From Hyphomicrobiales bacterium (GTDB lineage Bacteria; Pseudomonadota; Alphaproteobacteria; Rhizobiales; Beijerinckiaceae): a stretch of 64,000 nt of DNA. The stretch lies in NCBI GenBank assembly GCA_900470775.1, contig UCBZ01000009.1, forward strand, positions 1 to 64,000, written 5' to 3'. Below the pieces are notes generated by a model, which ran no database searches, was not told where the DNA came from, and worked only from the letters and a program-made list of their open reading frames with translations. The translations under genes were made by a program, and so were the position numbers. Below are positions 38,965 through 48,841 of the stretch, piece after piece; position 1 is the stretch's first letter; every line of letters begins with the position of its first letter.

Positions 38965-39915
38965 TCAGTCGGCCTGAGCGGTCTCGTCGTCGGGTGGCTG
39001 GAACGAGGAGGCGACGGGCGCGACGCTGCCGGGAATCCGCGCGATGGCGGGCGACGGCGTCGGCGCTGCCGGGCGCTCGGGGCCGGGGCTCGGCTGCGGC
39101 GGCACGGGCTTGGGCTTGTCCCAGCGACGCGTGCCGATGTCGAACTCGCCTTGGCGCCAGCCGTCGAACTGGCCCTCATTGCCGAAGAAGGCGTTGCGGT
39201 CGACATCGCCCTTGATGCCGGGCACGCGGCCGGTGGTGGTGAACTGCCAGAAGGCCCAGGGGCGCTCGGTGTAGCGGGCCTCGGGCAGGGCCGCGGTCGA
39301 GCGGATCCAGTAGGGGTAGTTGTTGAGTTGCCCCTCGAGCACGTCCTTGTGGAAGGTGATGTCGGTGTAGATGATCGGCTTCTTGCCGGTGAGCTGCTCG
39401 AGCTCGGTCAGCATGAGCTGGATCTTCTCCAGCGCGAGCGAGCGGTCGATCTTCTGCGGGCAGGTCTTCGAATGACCGTTCCATTCGACGTCGAGCACCG
39501 GCGGCAGCGCGTCGGGGTCGTTGGGGATGTGCTGCTTGAACCAGATCGCCTGCTCATGGGCTGGCCGGCACCAGAAGACGAAATGATAGGCGCCGCGCGG
39601 AATGCCGGCGCGCCGCGCGCCCTCCCAGTTGCGCTGGAAGGCCGGATCGACATGGTCGCCGCCCTCGGTCGCCTTCATGTAGACGAAGCGGGTTCCCGCG
39701 CCCTTGACGGCGGTCCAGTCGATCTCGCCCTGCCAGCGCGAGATGTCGATGCCGTGGATCGGGTAGTTGTGCGCCTGCGCGACGCCGGGATGCGGGCGCG
39801 CATCGCCCTTGGCCGGATAGTTTCCCTCCAGCGCGACGCAGCCGCCCAGGACCGCGAAAGCTGCGGCGGCGAGGAGGGACAGGGGCAGGACGATTTTCAT
39901 GCGGCGGGACGTCAT
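38965..39915 (-). CDS. GH25 lysozyme-like lipoprotein (copy 2)
   Basis: The 316-residue paralogue of the neighbouring GH25 gene has the same blocks: GIDISRWQGEIDW, YMKATEGGDH, YHFVFWCRP, VLDVEWNG and GRVPGIKGDVDRNAFFG. Unlike copy 1 it carries a lipobox (AVLGGCVAL), so it is probably a lipoprotein held in a membrane, with a Pro-rich tail (PQPSPGPERPAAPTPSP). The start may be the ATG at 39915 or that at 39900, which gives a better lipoprotein signal. The two genes are tandem, 172 bases apart. Confidence 0.9.
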   Translation of the reverse strand: MTSRRMKIVLPLSLLAAAAFAVLGGCVALEGNYPAKGDARPHPGVAQAHNYPIHGIDISRWQGEIDWTAVKGAGTRFVYMKATEGGDHVDPAFQRNWEGARRAGIPRGAYHFVFWCRPAHEQAIWFKQHIPNDPDALPPVLDVEWNGHSKTCPQKIDRSLALEKIQLMLTELEQLTGKKPIIYTDITFHKDVLEGQLNNYPYWIRSTAALPEARYTERPWAFWQFTTTGRVPGIKGDVDRNAFFGNEGQFDGWRQGEFDIGTRRWDKPKPVPPQPSPGPERPAAPTPSPAIARIPGSVAPVASSFQPPDDETAQAD

Positions 39916-40007
39916 GTCGCGCAAGATCGTGGAGAAAACTTGACGGCGGGTTTACGTTACCGAAATCGGACCACCTGGGAGCGGTGCTGCGTCAGCATGC
40001 CTCGCTT

Positions 40008-41414
40008 CTAGCTATGTGCGAGCCAGATCGCGGCGACGCCGAGGAACGAGAAGAAACCCACCACATCCGTCACCGTGGTGACGAAGGTGCCTGAGGCGAT
40101 CGCGGGGTCGATGTCGTAGCGGTCGAGCAAGACGGGGATGACGACGCCGGCGATCGCGGCAGCCAGCAGGTTGACCACCATCGCGATGGCGATGACCACG
40201 CCGAGGCCGTGGCTGCCGAACCACAAGGCGGCGACGACGCCGGTGATCAGCGCAAAGCCGACGCCGTTGATCAGGCCGACGATCATCTCGCGGGTGAAGA
40301 AGCGACGCAGGTTCCAGGCGCCGAGTTCCTGCGTCGCGAGCGCCCGCACCGCGACCGTCATCGTCTGTGTCGCGGCGTTGCCGCCCTGGCTTGCCACCAC
40401 CGGCGCCAGGATCGCGAGCGCCACGACCTGGGAAAGCTGCGCCTCGAACAGGCTCATCACCGCCGCGGCGAGGAAGGAGGTCACCAGGTTGATGAACAGC
40501 CAGCTGAAGCGGCTGCGGGCGATCATCGGTACCGGGTCGGAGAGTTCCTCGTCGGCGTGGACGCCACCGAGCTGCTTGACGTCGTCATCGGCGGCGTCCT
40601 CGATCACGTCGACGATGTCGTCGATGGTGAGCACGCCGACCAGCCGCCCGGCATCGTCGATCACCGGCGAGGCGATCAGGTTGTAGCGCTGGAACATGCG
40701 CGCCACGTCCTCGATGTCGTCGGTCGCCTTCACCGCGCGGCTGTCCTCGTCGACCAGGGTCGAGATCGCGACGGGCCGCCGGGTCCGCAGCAGCCGGTCG
40801 AGCGGCACCGAACCGACGAAGTGATGGGCCGGGTCGGCGACCAGGATCTCGAAGAAGCGCTCGGGCAGATTGTCGGTCTGGCGCAGGTGGTCGATGGTCT
40901 GGCCGACGGTCCAGAAGGCCGGTACGGCGAGGATTTCGCTCTGCATGCGCCGGCCGGCGCTGTCCTCGGGATAGTCGAGGCCCTGCTGCAGGACGATGCG
41001 CTCGGCCGGAGTCAGCCGGTCGAGCACCTCCTTCTTGTCGGCGTCGTCGAGGTCCTCGAGGATGTAGACGGCGTCGTCGGTGTCGAGGTCGCGCACGCCC
41101 TCGGCCACGGTCTGTGGCGAGAGCTCTTCGAGAATCTCCTCGCGGATCGAATCGTCGACCTCGGTCAGTGCGGTGAAGTCGAAATCGCTGCCGAGCAGCG
41201 AGATCAGCCGCGGCCGCTCGTCAGGGTCGAGCGCCTCGAGCAGCGCGCCGAGATCGGCCTCGTGCATGTCGGCGACGACGGCGCGCAGCGTCGTCAGGTC
41301 CGACAGCAGCAGCGCCTGCGAGACCTGTTCGACCAGAACGGCATCGATCGCCCCGTCCTCGTCGCGGATCGGGCGGTCGAGCGTGTCGCTGGGAGCCTTG
41401 TGCGTGTCCGTCAT
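40008..41414 (-). CDS. mgtE: Magnesium transporter MgtE
   Basis: A 468-residue protein with the full MgtE layout: an acidic N-domain of superhelical repeats (residues about 20-145), paired CBS domains (about 150-275), a plug helix, and five transmembrane helices with APVVASQGGNAATQT and the C-terminal DPAIASGTFVTTVTDVVGFF that lines the pore. It is a dimeric magnesium channel gated by cytosolic magnesium. GGAG seven bases before the ATG at 41414 decides the start. Confidence 0.95.
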   Translation of the reverse strand: MTDTHKAPSDTLDRPIRDEDGAIDAVLVEQVSQALLLSDLTTLRAVVADMHEADLGALLEALDPDERPRLISLLGSDFDFTALTEVDDSIREEILEELSPQTVAEGVRDLDTDDAVYILEDLDDADKKEVLDRLTPAERIVLQQGLDYPEDSAGRRMQSEILAVPAFWTVGQTIDHLRQTDNLPERFFEILVADPAHHFVGSVPLDRLLRTRRPVAISTLVDEDSRAVKATDDIEDVARMFQRYNLIASPVIDDAGRLVGVLTIDDIVDVIEDAADDDVKQLGGVHADEELSDPVPMIARSRFSWLFINLVTSFLAAAVMSLFEAQLSQVVALAILAPVVASQGGNAATQTMTVAVRALATQELGAWNLRRFFTREMIVGLINGVGFALITGVVAALWFGSHGLGVVIAIAMVVNLLAAAIAGVVIPVLLDRYDIDPAIASGTFVTTVTDVVGFFSFLGVAAIWLAHS

Positions 41415-41561
41415 CGGCCCGCTCCGCGATTCGAGATGTGGATTCGGCTGGGTGCCAGCCGCCCTTGTGTCAGCGGCCTTGCCCTGTTGCAATGCAGCAG
41501 GGCGGTTTGACGGCCAGAACCGCGCAGGCGGGTTCCGAAACGCGAATTGCGACGTTGAAAC

Positions 41562-41593
41562 GCGAACGGCGACCCCTGCGGATCGCCGTTCGC
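41562..41593 (-). terminator. Probable terminator downstream of tRNA-Leu
   Basis: On the minus strand, GCGAACGGCGA and TCGCCGTTCGC form a perfect 11-base stem (41562-41572 with 41583-41593) followed by GTTTCAAC. The T-run is short, so termination may be partial. It lies 20 bases after the 3' end of the tRNA gene. Confidence 0.5.
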
Positions 41594-41613
41594 CGGGCCG
41601 GAGGCCCTCAATC

Positions 41614-41698
41614 TGGTGCGGTCAAGAGGACTCGAACCTCCACGGGTTTCCCCGCTACCACCTCAAGGTAGTGCGTCTACCAGTTCCGCCATGACCGC
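41614..41698 (-). tRNA. tRNA-Leu, anticodon GAG
   Basis: On the minus strand the sequence starts GCGGTCATGGCGGAACTGG and ends GTCCTCTTGACCGCACCA, giving a 7-base acceptor stem with encoded CCA. The anticodon loop is TTGAGGT (anticodon at 41662-41664), the T arm carries GGTTCGAGTCC, and a long variable arm (GCGGGGAAACCCGT region) marks a class II leucine tRNA. Total length is 85 bases. It reads CUC and CUU leucine codons. Confidence 0.96.
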
Positions 41699-41799
41699 AG
41701 CGGCTCCGGCCATTCCGCGCTGACGCGGTGAACTCCGGAGCGGCGCGGGTCTAGCAAATCGAATCCGTCGCCACAAGGGCGTTGCGAAGGAAAACGTGC

Positions 41800-42069
41800 T
41801 CAGGCTGCGGCCGCGACGCTTTGGAGGGTGTAGACCGTCGGCCGTTTCAGCATCTGCGTGATCTCGACGGAGATGCGCGAGCCGCTGACGACGACGATTC
41901 CCTTGGCGAAGGGGTGGTTGTTGGCAAGAATCTGGACCTCGTCGGTCTCGCTGGCATTGAGCTCAATGATCGCGCCACGGCCCATACGCAGCAGCTTGTA
42001 GATCGGCATCCGGGTGGAGCCGAGAACGACGGTGAGTTCGACAGGTACGAGATCGAGATCGGCCTTCAA
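41800..42069 (-). CDS. Stand-alone FliN-like (SpoA-domain) protein, TTG start
   Basis: I chose TTG at 42069 because GGAGG lies seven bases before it; the 89-residue product is then one SpoA/FliN domain: VPVELTVVLGSTRMPIYKLL, RMGRGAIIELNASETDEVQI and GIVVVSGSRISVEIT. FliN forms the flagellar C-ring and binds CheY; here no flagellar gene is near, and the neighbour is lipB. An ATG at 42138 is open but lacks a good ribosome binding site. Its role may be in the motor or in an unrelated secretion-like complex. Confidence 0.88.
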   Translation of the reverse strand: MKADLDLVPVELTVVLGSTRMPIYKLLRMGRGAIIELNASETDEVQILANNHPFAKGIVVVSGSRISVEITQMLKRPTVYTLQSVAAAA

Positions 42070-42191
42070 GTCCTGCCTCCGAAACACTACTTCAGAATTC
42101 CACCAACGAAACTTGCCTGCTGCTCTTTCAGGGAGCATGAGGCTGGCCGCCGCTTCGATGTCGAGGTTGGGCCAAACAGGGTTAATGCGCA

Positions 42192-42893
42192 GTGAAGACG
42201 CGCGAGGCGCTTGCCGAATTGTTCCTCCCCGAGCCGGGCTCGGCGGCGGTCGAATGGATTATGGCCGACGGGCTCGTCGGCTATGACGATGCCGTCGCCG
42301 AGATGGAGATGCGCGCCGGGCTGATCGCCGACGGGCTCGCCCGCGAGCGGGTCTGGCTGGTCGAGCATCCGCCGCTTTACACCGCCGGCACCTCGGCCAG
42401 GGACGAGGATCTGATCGCGCCGGAGCGCTTCCCGGTGCATCGCAGCGGGCGGGGCGGGCAGTTCACCTATCACGGGCCCGGACAGCGCGTGGCCTATGTC
42501 ATGCTCGACCTGAAGCGGCGCGAGCCCGATCTCCGGCGCTTCGTCGCGGCGCTCGAATCCTGGCTGATCGCGACGCTCGACGGCTTCAATGTCCGCGGCG
42601 AGCGGCGCGAGGACCGCGTCGGCGTCTGGGTTCGACGGCCTGAGAAGGCGGCAGGGTCCGAGGACAAGATCGCCGCGATCGGCATTCGCGTGCGGCGCTG
42701 GGTCTCGTTCCACGGCATCTCGCTGAATGTTGAGCCGGAGCTGTCGCATTTCGACGGCATCGTGCCCTGCGGCGTCAGCGACCATGGCGTGACCTCGCTG
42801 GTCGATCTCGGCCTGCCGCTGACGATGGCCGATGTCGATGCGGAACTGCGCGCCCAGTTCGAGCGCATCTTCGGCAAGACGATCGTGCCCTGA
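42192..42893 (+). CDS. lipB: Lipoyl(octanoyl) transferase
   Basis: The 233-residue enzyme moves octanoyl from acyl carrier protein to the lipoyl domains of 2-oxoacid dehydrogenases and the glycine cleavage system. It has the family motifs [26 protein letters not shown], Lys159 in [17 protein letters not shown], and the active Cys193 in [14 protein letters not shown]. The GTG start at 42192 fits family alignment. It diverges from the FliN-like gene across a 122-base gap. Confidence 0.95.
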   Translation: MKTREALAELFLPEPGSAAVEWIMADGLVGYDDAVAEMEMRAGLIADGLARERVWLVEHPPLYTAGTSARDEDLIAPERFPVHRSGRGGQFTYHGPGQRVAYVMLDLKRREPDLRRFVAALESWLIATLDGFNVRGERREDRVGVWVRRPEKAAGSEDKIAAIGIRVRRWVSFHGISLNVEPELSHFDGIVPCGVSDHGVTSLVDLGLPLTMADVDAELRAQFERIFGKTIVP

Positions 42894-42982
42894 GCGGCGC
42901 GCGACAGGCCCGGTTTACCTTGCGTTGACCATGCCTGGCCCATCCTCCCCGTCACGGACAGACGGAGAGGGAAGGGACGACC

Positions 42983-43183
42983 ATGACCAAATTCATATGC
43001 GCGGCCGCCATCGCGGCGTGCCTTGGAGCCTGCACCAACACCGACCAGCGCATTGCCGGCGCGGCGGCAGGGGCGGGGGCCGGCGCCATCGTGCTCGGAC
43101 CGATCGGGGCGGTGGCGGGCGGTGCGATTGGAGCTGTGGCCGGGCCGAGCGTGACGGGCTCGATCAACAAGGCCAGAGAATAG
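42983..43183 (+). CDS. Small glycine-zipper lipoprotein
   Basis: A 66-residue protein with a lipoprotein signal (CAAAIAACLGAC, Cys17) followed by a Gly/Ala zipper (AGAAAGAGAGAIVLGPIGAV and GAIGAVAG). Such Omp-lipoprotein-like peptides insert in membranes and are often envelope-stress related; the function is not known. A GAGAGGGAAGGG ribosome binding site precedes the ATG. Confidence 0.82.
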   Translation: MTKFICAAAIAACLGACTNTDQRIAGAAAGAGAGAIVLGPIGAVAGGAIGAVAGPSVTGSINKARE

Positions 43184-43298
43184 CGCTCAAGAACGGCATG
43201 GGGGATTTCCGCTTCCGCCTCTGAGCATCCGCGCCGGTTGGCGTTTGCGCCGCGCCGCGCCATAACCCGGTGGAGAACACTGCCTGGGAGCGCCTGCC

Positions 43299-44906
43299 GT
43301 GCCGGTCATCGAGAGCAAGGTCGATCTGAACTCGGCCGAGACGCGCGCCAATGCGCAAGCCTGGGCGGGCCTGCGTTCCGAACTTCAGGAGCGACGCGCC
43401 TCGGCCGCGCTCGGCGGCAATGCCAAGTCGCGCGAGCGCCACACCGCACGCGGCAAGCTTTTGCCGCGGGAGCGCGTGCTGCGCCTGCTCGATCCCGGCT
43501 CGGCCTTTCTCGAGATCGGAACGCTTGCCGCTTTCGGGATGTATGAGGGCGATGTCCATGGCGCCGGCATGATCGCCGGCATCGGCCGTGTCGCCGGCCG
43601 CGAATGCATGGTCGTCTGCAACGATGCCACCATCAAGGGCGGCACCTATTACCCGATGACGGTGAAGAAGCATCTGCGGGCGCAGGAGATCGCGGCCGAG
43701 AACCGTTTGCCCTGCATCTATCTGGTCGATTCCGGCGGCGCCAACCTGCCGCACCAGACCGAGGTCTTTCCCGATCGCGAGCATTTCGGCCGGATCTTCT
43801 ACAACCAGGCCAATCTCTCGGCGCAGGGGATTCCACAGGTTGCCGTGGTGATGGGCTCCTGCACCGCCGGCGGCGCCTATGTGCCGGCGATGTCGGACGA
43901 GACCATCATCGTCAGGAAACAGGGCACGATCTTCCTTGGCGGCCCGCCTTTGGTGAAGGCTGCGACCGGCGAGGTCGTCTCGGCCGAGGATCTCGGCGGC
44001 GCCGACGTCCATGCCCGCCTGTCGGGCGTCGCCGATCATTATGCCGGCGACGACACCCATGCGCTGGCGATCGCGCGCCGCATCGCCGGCAACCTCAACA
44101 GCGTCAAGCGGCCCGATCTCGACATCGCGGAATCGGTCGAGCCGTTGTATCCGGTCGAGGAGCTCGAGGCGGTCGTGCCGACCGATCTCAAGAAGCAGTA
44201 CGACATCCGCGAGGTCATCGCCCGGCTGGTCGACGGCTCGGAGTTCGACGAGTTCAAGAAGCTCTACGGCACGACGCTGATCACCGGCTTTGCCCGCATC
44301 CACGGCATTCCCGTCGGCATCATCGCCAATAACGGCATCCTGTTTTCCGAGAGCGCGCTGAAGGGCGCGCATTTCATCGAGCTGTGCTGCCAGCGCCGGA
44401 TTCCGCTGCTGTTCCTGCAGAACATCACCGGCTTCATGGTCGGGCGCGACTTTGAGACGCGCGGCATCGCCAAGGATGGGGCGAAGCTCGTCACCGCCGT
44501 CGCCTCGGCCCGCGTGCCGAAGATCACCGTGCTGGTCGGCGGCTCCTTCGGGGCCGGCAATTACGGCATGTGCGGCCGGGCCTATTCGCCGCGCTTCCTG
44601 TTCACCTGGCCGAACTCCCGCATCTCGGTGATGGGCGGCGAGCAGGCGGCGAGCGTGCTCGCGACCGTCCGCCGCGACAATATCGAGGCCGAAGGCAAGG
44701 ACTGGTCGGCGCAGGCCGAGGAGGCCTTCAAGGCGCCGATCCGCGACAGCTACGAGGCGGAAGGCTCGCCCTATTACGCCACCGCCCGGCTCTGGGACGA
44801 TGGCATCATCCTGCCCTCCGAAACCCGCCGCGTGCTGGCGCTGGCCTTCTCCGCCTGCCTCAATGCGCCCGTGCCGGAGACGAAGTTCGGCGTGTTCAGG
44901 ATGTGA
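43299..44906 (+). CDS. mccB: Methylcrotonyl-CoA carboxylase beta (carboxyltransferase) subunit
   Basis: The 535-residue protein moves the carboxyl group from biotin to 3-methylcrotonyl-CoA in leucine breakdown. It has [21 protein letters not shown], the crotonase-like blocks [16 protein letters not shown] and [16 protein letters not shown], and the C-terminal [19 protein letters not shown] and [13 protein letters not shown], all typical of MccB rather than PccB. It starts with GTG at 43299. Its usual partner mccA is not adjacent but starts at 49662. The 3' end overlaps the convergent small gene by 11 bases. Confidence 0.95.
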   Translation: MPVIESKVDLNSAETRANAQAWAGLRSELQERRASAALGGNAKSRERHTARGKLLPRERVLRLLDPGSAFLEIGTLAAFGMYEGDVHGAGMIAGIGRVAGRECMVVCNDATIKGGTYYPMTVKKHLRAQEIAAENRLPCIYLVDSGGANLPHQTEVFPDREHFGRIFYNQANLSAQGIPQVAVVMGSCTAGGAYVPAMSDETIIVRKQGTIFLGGPPLVKAATGEVVSAEDLGGADVHARLSGVADHYAGDDTHALAIARRIAGNLNSVKRPDLDIAESVEPLYPVEELEAVVPTDLKKQYDIREVIARLVDGSEFDEFKKLYGTTLITGFARIHGIPVGIIANNGILFSESALKGAHFIELCCQRRIPLLFLQNITGFMVGRDFETRGIAKDGAKLVTAVASARVPKITVLVGGSFGAGNYGMCGRAYSPRFLFTWPNSRISVMGGEQAASVLATVRRDNIEAEGKDWSAQAEEAFKAPIRDSYEAEGSPYYATARLWDDGIILPSETRRVLALAFSACLNAPVPETKFGVFRM

Positions 44907-45246
44907 GGCCGGCGCCGATCTCGCGCAAAGCGCGCTCCTGCGCGACAATCGCATCGCGCGCCTGGGCGAAGGCTTGCTGCCGCGGAACGCCCCGGCCCAT
45001 CAGGGCGAAGGCCGCACCGTAGAAGGCGCGGTCCTCATCGGTCATCAGGGCACTGACGGCGGTTCGGTAGCAGAGCGCGTCGTCGCGGCTGCAGGCCCGC
45101 CTGCGCCTGCAGCCGGCGGCCGGACAATAGGCCCAGAGGCCAGCCCGGTCGCCCATCCCGCGCAGCACGCACTCGTGGTGCGCCCGGTGAATCTCGTACT
45201 CGGCGGCGCGCTGCGCGGCTGCGCCGGATTGGCTGTCGTCAGGCAT
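44896..45246 (-). CDS. Uncharacterised cysteine-containing small protein
   Basis: A 116-residue soluble protein. Four cysteines lie in the middle, three of them grouped ([19 protein letters not shown] includes four within 19 residues), followed by [19 protein letters not shown] and a helical end. This could be a small metal-binding site. I do not recognise the family. GGAG precedes the ATG at 45246; the frame is open far upstream but the codon pattern there is poor. Convergent with mccB. Confidence 0.65.
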   Translation of the reverse strand: MPDDSQSGAAAQRAAEYEIHRAHHECVLRGMGDRAGLWAYCPAAGCRRRRACSRDDALCYRTAVSALMTDEDRAFYGAAFALMGRGVPRQQAFAQARDAIVAQERALREIGAGLTS

Positions 45247-45876
45247 CGCTCGTCTCCTCGCCGGGAACAGGCATGGCCGGGAACAGGCATGGCAAGACCC
45301 GCCCGCGCTGGGGCGCGGACGTTCAGAACGGGGCTGGCGGAGCGCCGCGAGGCGCGAGAGTGATCCGCATCCGTTGAGCCAGGATGCGGCGCGGCGGGGT
45401 TGAGCCACCCGTCGCACGCCCCGTGGCGCTCCGCCTCCGGCGATTTCGGACTCCGGGCCGCGCTTATAGGGAGAGGCTTGGCCTGCCGTGCCGTCCTGCA
45501 GCCTCAACGCCCCATCGGGTGCGCCACACCGCGGTGTCGGACCTGACCGCTTCCGCCGTCCCATCCAGCGAGCTCCTCGCACAGGGACCGTAGTGTCCCC
45601 AGGGCGGTGCCCCGAAGCCTCCCGGGAGTGGATCGTAACTCCACCCGCAGGCGCCGACCCTCACCCAACCTCCAGCATACCTCCGGACGGCCGCCCCGTT
45701 TGGGTGATGGGCGAGGGGAGGATAAGGCCAGCGGTGAGGGGCGGGGATAAGGTTGTTGGGCGTGTATCCTGCTTGTAGGATTGATACTGACATTATCTGC
45801 TGCGGCAAACGAGATAGCCGGCTAGCCTAGTGTGAAGATGTATAACTCAACGTATTTGTGTATTTAAGGTAACAAT
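45247..45876. other. Gap of 630 bases spanning a GC-to-AT transition
   Basis: The first part (to about 45775) is GC-rich with frames on both strands that I judge to be chance openings. From about 45780 the sequence turns AT-rich. A TATAAC hexamer at 45841-45846 is a candidate -10 for the following gene, with no clear -35. I see no transposase remnant, direct repeat or tRNA at this boundary. Confidence 0.5.
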
Positions 45877-46488
45877 ATGTCTGATATCAGTAAATTGTAT
45901 TTGCGAGAACTTTCAATAATAAAGAGAAGATACTACTATCTTTATTTTAGGACGCGGCCTTGGATTGGAAAAACGATTGAAGTTGACGTAACAAGGTTGG
46001 AGGAATGTGCTCTTCAGATGCGACTGATGATTGAAGGTATCGTATTGGCCTGCGCTCATGCGAATATCGCTTACTATGGAGATGTTTTTGGAAATTTAAA
46101 GAGTGATTGGCGTCTAAAAGAGCTTTTGCGCGAGATGAAAAAACGCGATATTCTTAGCTTTCCTCAGCCATGTGATTATTTTTACGATAAAACTGGAAAG
46201 GCAAATTTGATTGTTCGCCCCGAAAAAGGCATTGATCTCTTCGAGATAGAAAGAATTCATGGAATAATGGGCAATTTATTGCATAGAAGATATCATTTTT
46301 TTGATTCATCTCTTTCAGGATCGATAATTCAATCCATAATTGATACCCTTCCAGACATAAAGGAGCATATGAATAATCACGTTGTTTATTTGAAAACAGA
46401 TACCGGATTAGTCGCTTTGGTCTCTAAAATGAATATTCATTCAAAGAAAAGATGCGAATGCTTGGAGATGACGCTTTCACGAATTTAG
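45877..46488 (+). CDS. AT-rich orphan gene, uncharacterised helical protein
   Basis: The 203-residue product has base composition and codon use quite unlike every neighbour (frequent AAA, AAT, TTT, ATA codons), which indicates recent horizontal acquisition. It is predicted soluble and helical. The stretch LRLMIEGIVLACAHAN-like (QMRLMIEGIVLACAHAN), then SDWRLKELLREM, SFPQPCDYFY and ERIHGIMGNLLHRRYHFFD recalls a broad family of phage- or island-associated proteins with an R-x-x-I-E helix and a terminal G-x-x-L-H motif. A function cannot be assigned. AAGG precedes the ATG. Confidence 0.75.
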   Translation: MSDISKLYLRELSIIKRRYYYLYFRTRPWIGKTIEVDVTRLEECALQMRLMIEGIVLACAHANIAYYGDVFGNLKSDWRLKELLREMKKRDILSFPQPCDYFYDKTGKANLIVRPEKGIDLFEIERIHGIMGNLLHRRYHFFDSSLSGSIIQSIIDTLPDIKEHMNNHVVYLKTDTGLVALVSKMNIHSKKRCECLEMTLSRI

Positions 46489-46647
46489 CGAGGGCGCTTC
46501 CTGGCTCGCGCGTCGCAATTGAGTGCAGAGCGCAGTTCAGACTCTGAAACCATCGTGCCCGCCGTGCCCTTCGAGGGATTCCTGAGCGGCGCCCCTCACG
46601 GCTCACCTACAGGGATATGGCTCCCGCTATAGTCAGCCTTGTGCCGC

Positions 46648-46715
46648 CATCCACGTCTTCGCTGGTCTTATGCGGCGTGCAAGACGTGCATGCTCGGGAC
46701 AGGCCCGAATATGCG
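46648..46715 (+). repeat. Degenerate RIME-like half element
   Basis: CCACGTCTTCG and AAGACGTGCATG form the outer pairing, followed by ATGCTCGGGACAGGCCCGAATAT, a worn version of the right hairpin seen in the other copies. It marks the right edge of the AT-rich region, about 160 bases after the orphan gene. The rest of the 46489-46764 gap shows nothing I can name. Confidence 0.5.
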
Positions 46716-46764
46716 GCCGCGCGGGGCTGGATGGCTTCGCTGCGCTCGCCATGACGGCGGCCCA

Positions 46765-47850
46765 TCACCCCAACCCAAACGCCTCATGCACGGCGCTCTG
46801 CACGCCGCCGCCCATGACCGGGCCGCCGCCGGCGACGTGGATGGCGTCTCCGACCAGGGCTGCGCCCAGCCCGTGGCGCGGGGTCGGCATCGGGGCGTAT
46901 TGCTCCCAGCCGTCGCTGGCGGGGTCATAGGCTTCCATCTGGCCGAAGACGCGGTTGGTGCCTTCGCCGCCCATCACGAAGACTTTTCCGCGATAGAGCA
47001 CCGCGCCATGGCCGGAGCGGGCGGTCGGCAGCGGGTTGCGCGGCGCCCATTTGTCGGTCGCCGGGTCATAGGCATGGTGCAGGTTCGAGTTGGTGTGGAA
47101 CGAGTCGACCCGGCCGCCGATGACATGGATCAGATTGCCGATCGGCAGCGTGCCGGTGTGGTCTCGCGCGGTGGGTAAAGGCGCGCGCTCGCTCCAGCGG
47201 TCGGCCCTGGGGTCGTAGACCAGGTGCCAGTCGACCGAGCGCTTGGCCTCGGTGGTCTCGCCGATGGCGCCGCCGATGACATGCAGCAGGCCGCTCAAGC
47301 TCACCACGGCGGTCGAGCCGGCGGGACGGGGCAGGGGCGCGATCTCCGCCCAGCGATCGGCCTTCGGGTCCCAGGTGAAGCAGCGCGGATGGGGCTTTCG
47401 GTTCTGCTCGAGGAAGCCGCCGATGGCGTAGAGCTTGCCGTCGAGGAAGGCGACGCCGACATGGTTGGCGCCGAGCGGCAGCGGTGCCGCGTCGGTCCAG
47501 CGGTCGGCGGCGGGCTCGTAGGTGTGGTGGTAGGGCCGGTCGACGCGCTGCTCGGCATACCCGCCGACGATGTGCATGCGGTTATCATAGGCCGTCGCCC
47601 AGGCCATTTCCGAGCGCGGCATCGGCAGCAGCGCCTTGCTGCTCCAGCGGCCGGGATTGGCCGCCTTGGGCGCGGGTGAATCGAAGACGTTCTGGCTGGT
47701 CGCGAGCTCGGGCTTCGGGATGCGGCCGGGCTGGCTCAGGCGCTCGTAATGGCCGCCATGATGCTCATGGCCGGGCTGCTGGGCCAGCGCCGGGGCGGCG
47801 AGCGCGGCGCCCGCGCTGGCGAGGAGATGGCGGCGGGTCAGGCTGGTCAT
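46765..47850 (-). CDS. Exported Kelch-repeat beta-propeller protein (Tat-type signal)
   Basis: The 361-residue protein starts [20 protein letters not shown], a twin-arginine-like signal. Then come about six Kelch repeats, each with a GG pair followed by a spaced Tyr and Trp: for example [10 protein letters not shown]...[19 protein letters not shown]...[18 protein letters not shown]...YDPRADRW and [10 protein letters not shown]...YDPASDGW. These form a periplasmic propeller. The binding partner or activity is unknown. The ATG at 47850 matches the signal peptide. Confidence 0.9.
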   Translation of the reverse strand: MTSLTRRHLLASAGAALAAPALAQQPGHEHHGGHYERLSQPGRIPKPELATSQNVFDSPAPKAANPGRWSSKALLPMPRSEMAWATAYDNRMHIVGGYAEQRVDRPYHHTYEPAADRWTDAAPLPLGANHVGVAFLDGKLYAIGGFLEQNRKPHPRCFTWDPKADRWAEIAPLPRPAGSTAVVSLSGLLHVIGGAIGETTEAKRSVDWHLVYDPRADRWSERAPLPTARDHTGTLPIGNLIHVIGGRVDSFHTNSNLHHAYDPATDKWAPRNPLPTARSGHGAVLYRGKVFVMGGEGTNRVFGQMEAYDPASDGWEQYAPMPTPRHGLGAALVGDAIHVAGGGPVMGGGVQSAVHEAFGLG

Positions 47851-48036
47851 GGCGTTCCTCCCGTTTGGCCCGAGACTATGGCCGTGCGTCGCCTTGGCAA
47901 GACACGGATGCGACAGGCGGTGCCGTCGCCAAAGCGCGGCACGGCTGCGCGAAAGCCTGTTCCGTCGGCGCGGCGCGCTGCTATGGTCGGCCCTCCATTC
48001 AATCGGTTGAAGCCGAAGAAAAGACGAGGATACGCC

Positions 48037-48798
48037 ATGCCGTCTCACAACAAGGTCGCCATCATCACCGGAGCCGGATCGGGCGTCGGCCGCTCCGTGG
48101 CGCTCGCCTTCCTGAAAGACGGGTACCGCACCGTGCTGGCCGGGCGCCGTCTCGACGCGCTGGAGGAGACGATCGCGCTGTCGGGCGTGCCCGCATCGCA
48201 GGCGCTCGCCGTCTCGACCGATGTCACCGATCCCGCTTCCGTGCAGGCGCTGTTCGCCAAGACCAAGGAGGCGTTCGGGCGGGTCGACGTGCTGTTCAAC
48301 AATGCCGGCGTCAATGCGCCCGGCGGCATCATGCTGGAGGACCTTTCGCTCTCCGACTGGCAGAAGGTCGTCGACACCAACCTGACCGGCCCGTTCCTGT
48401 GTACGCAAGCTGCCTTCAAGGCGATGCGGGACCAGCAGCCGCAGGGCGGGCGCATCATCAACAACGGCTCGATCTCGGCCCATGCGCCGCGGCCGAACTC
48501 GGTCGCCTATACCGCGACCAAGCACGCCATCACCGGCCTGACCAAGACCGCCTCGCTCGACGGCCGCAAATACGGCATCGCCGTCGGCCAGGTCGATATC
48601 GGCAATGCGCTGACCGAGATGGCCAAGCGCATGACCACCGGCGTGCCGCAGGCCGACGGCTCGATCAAGGTCGAGCCGGTGATGGATGTCGACAACGTCG
48701 CCACCACCGTTCTGCACATGGCGAGCCTGCCGCCGGAGGCCAATGTGCTGTTCGTCACGGTGATGGCGACGAACGCACCGTTCGTCGGGCGTGGGTGA
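48037..48798 (+). CDS. Short-chain dehydrogenase/reductase
   Basis: A 253-residue SDR with the cofactor motif TGAGSGVG, the NNAG motif, the catalytic Ser in NGSISAHAP, and YTATK holding the Tyr and Lys. Arg residues after the second strand (AGRRLD) favour NADP. The substrate is unknown. AAGACGAGGA precedes the ATG at 48037; the frame is open upstream without family residues. It diverges from the Kelch gene. Confidence 0.92.
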   Translation: MPSHNKVAIITGAGSGVGRSVALAFLKDGYRTVLAGRRLDALEETIALSGVPASQALAVSTDVTDPASVQALFAKTKEAFGRVDVLFNNAGVNAPGGIMLEDLSLSDWQKVVDTNLTGPFLCTQAAFKAMRDQQPQGGRIINNGSISAHAPRPNSVAYTATKHAITGLTKTASLDGRKYGIAVGQVDIGNALTEMAKRMTTGVPQADGSIKVEPVMDVDNVATTVLHMASLPPEANVLFVTVMATNAPFVGRG

Positions 48799-48841
48799 GG
48801 GCGGCGGGCGGGCGTTTCGCACCTGGTTGTCACACCCGCAT

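Noticed and set aside
45464..45808. Minus-strand frame of 114 codons upstream of the AT-rich gene
   Set aside because: Composition is rich in Trp, Gly and Pro without a pattern; it crosses the GC/AT boundary and has no ribosome binding site.
47749..48036. Upstream extension of the SDR gene to an ATG at 47749
   Set aside because: The added residues run antisense through the start of the Kelch gene and match nothing in SDR proteins.
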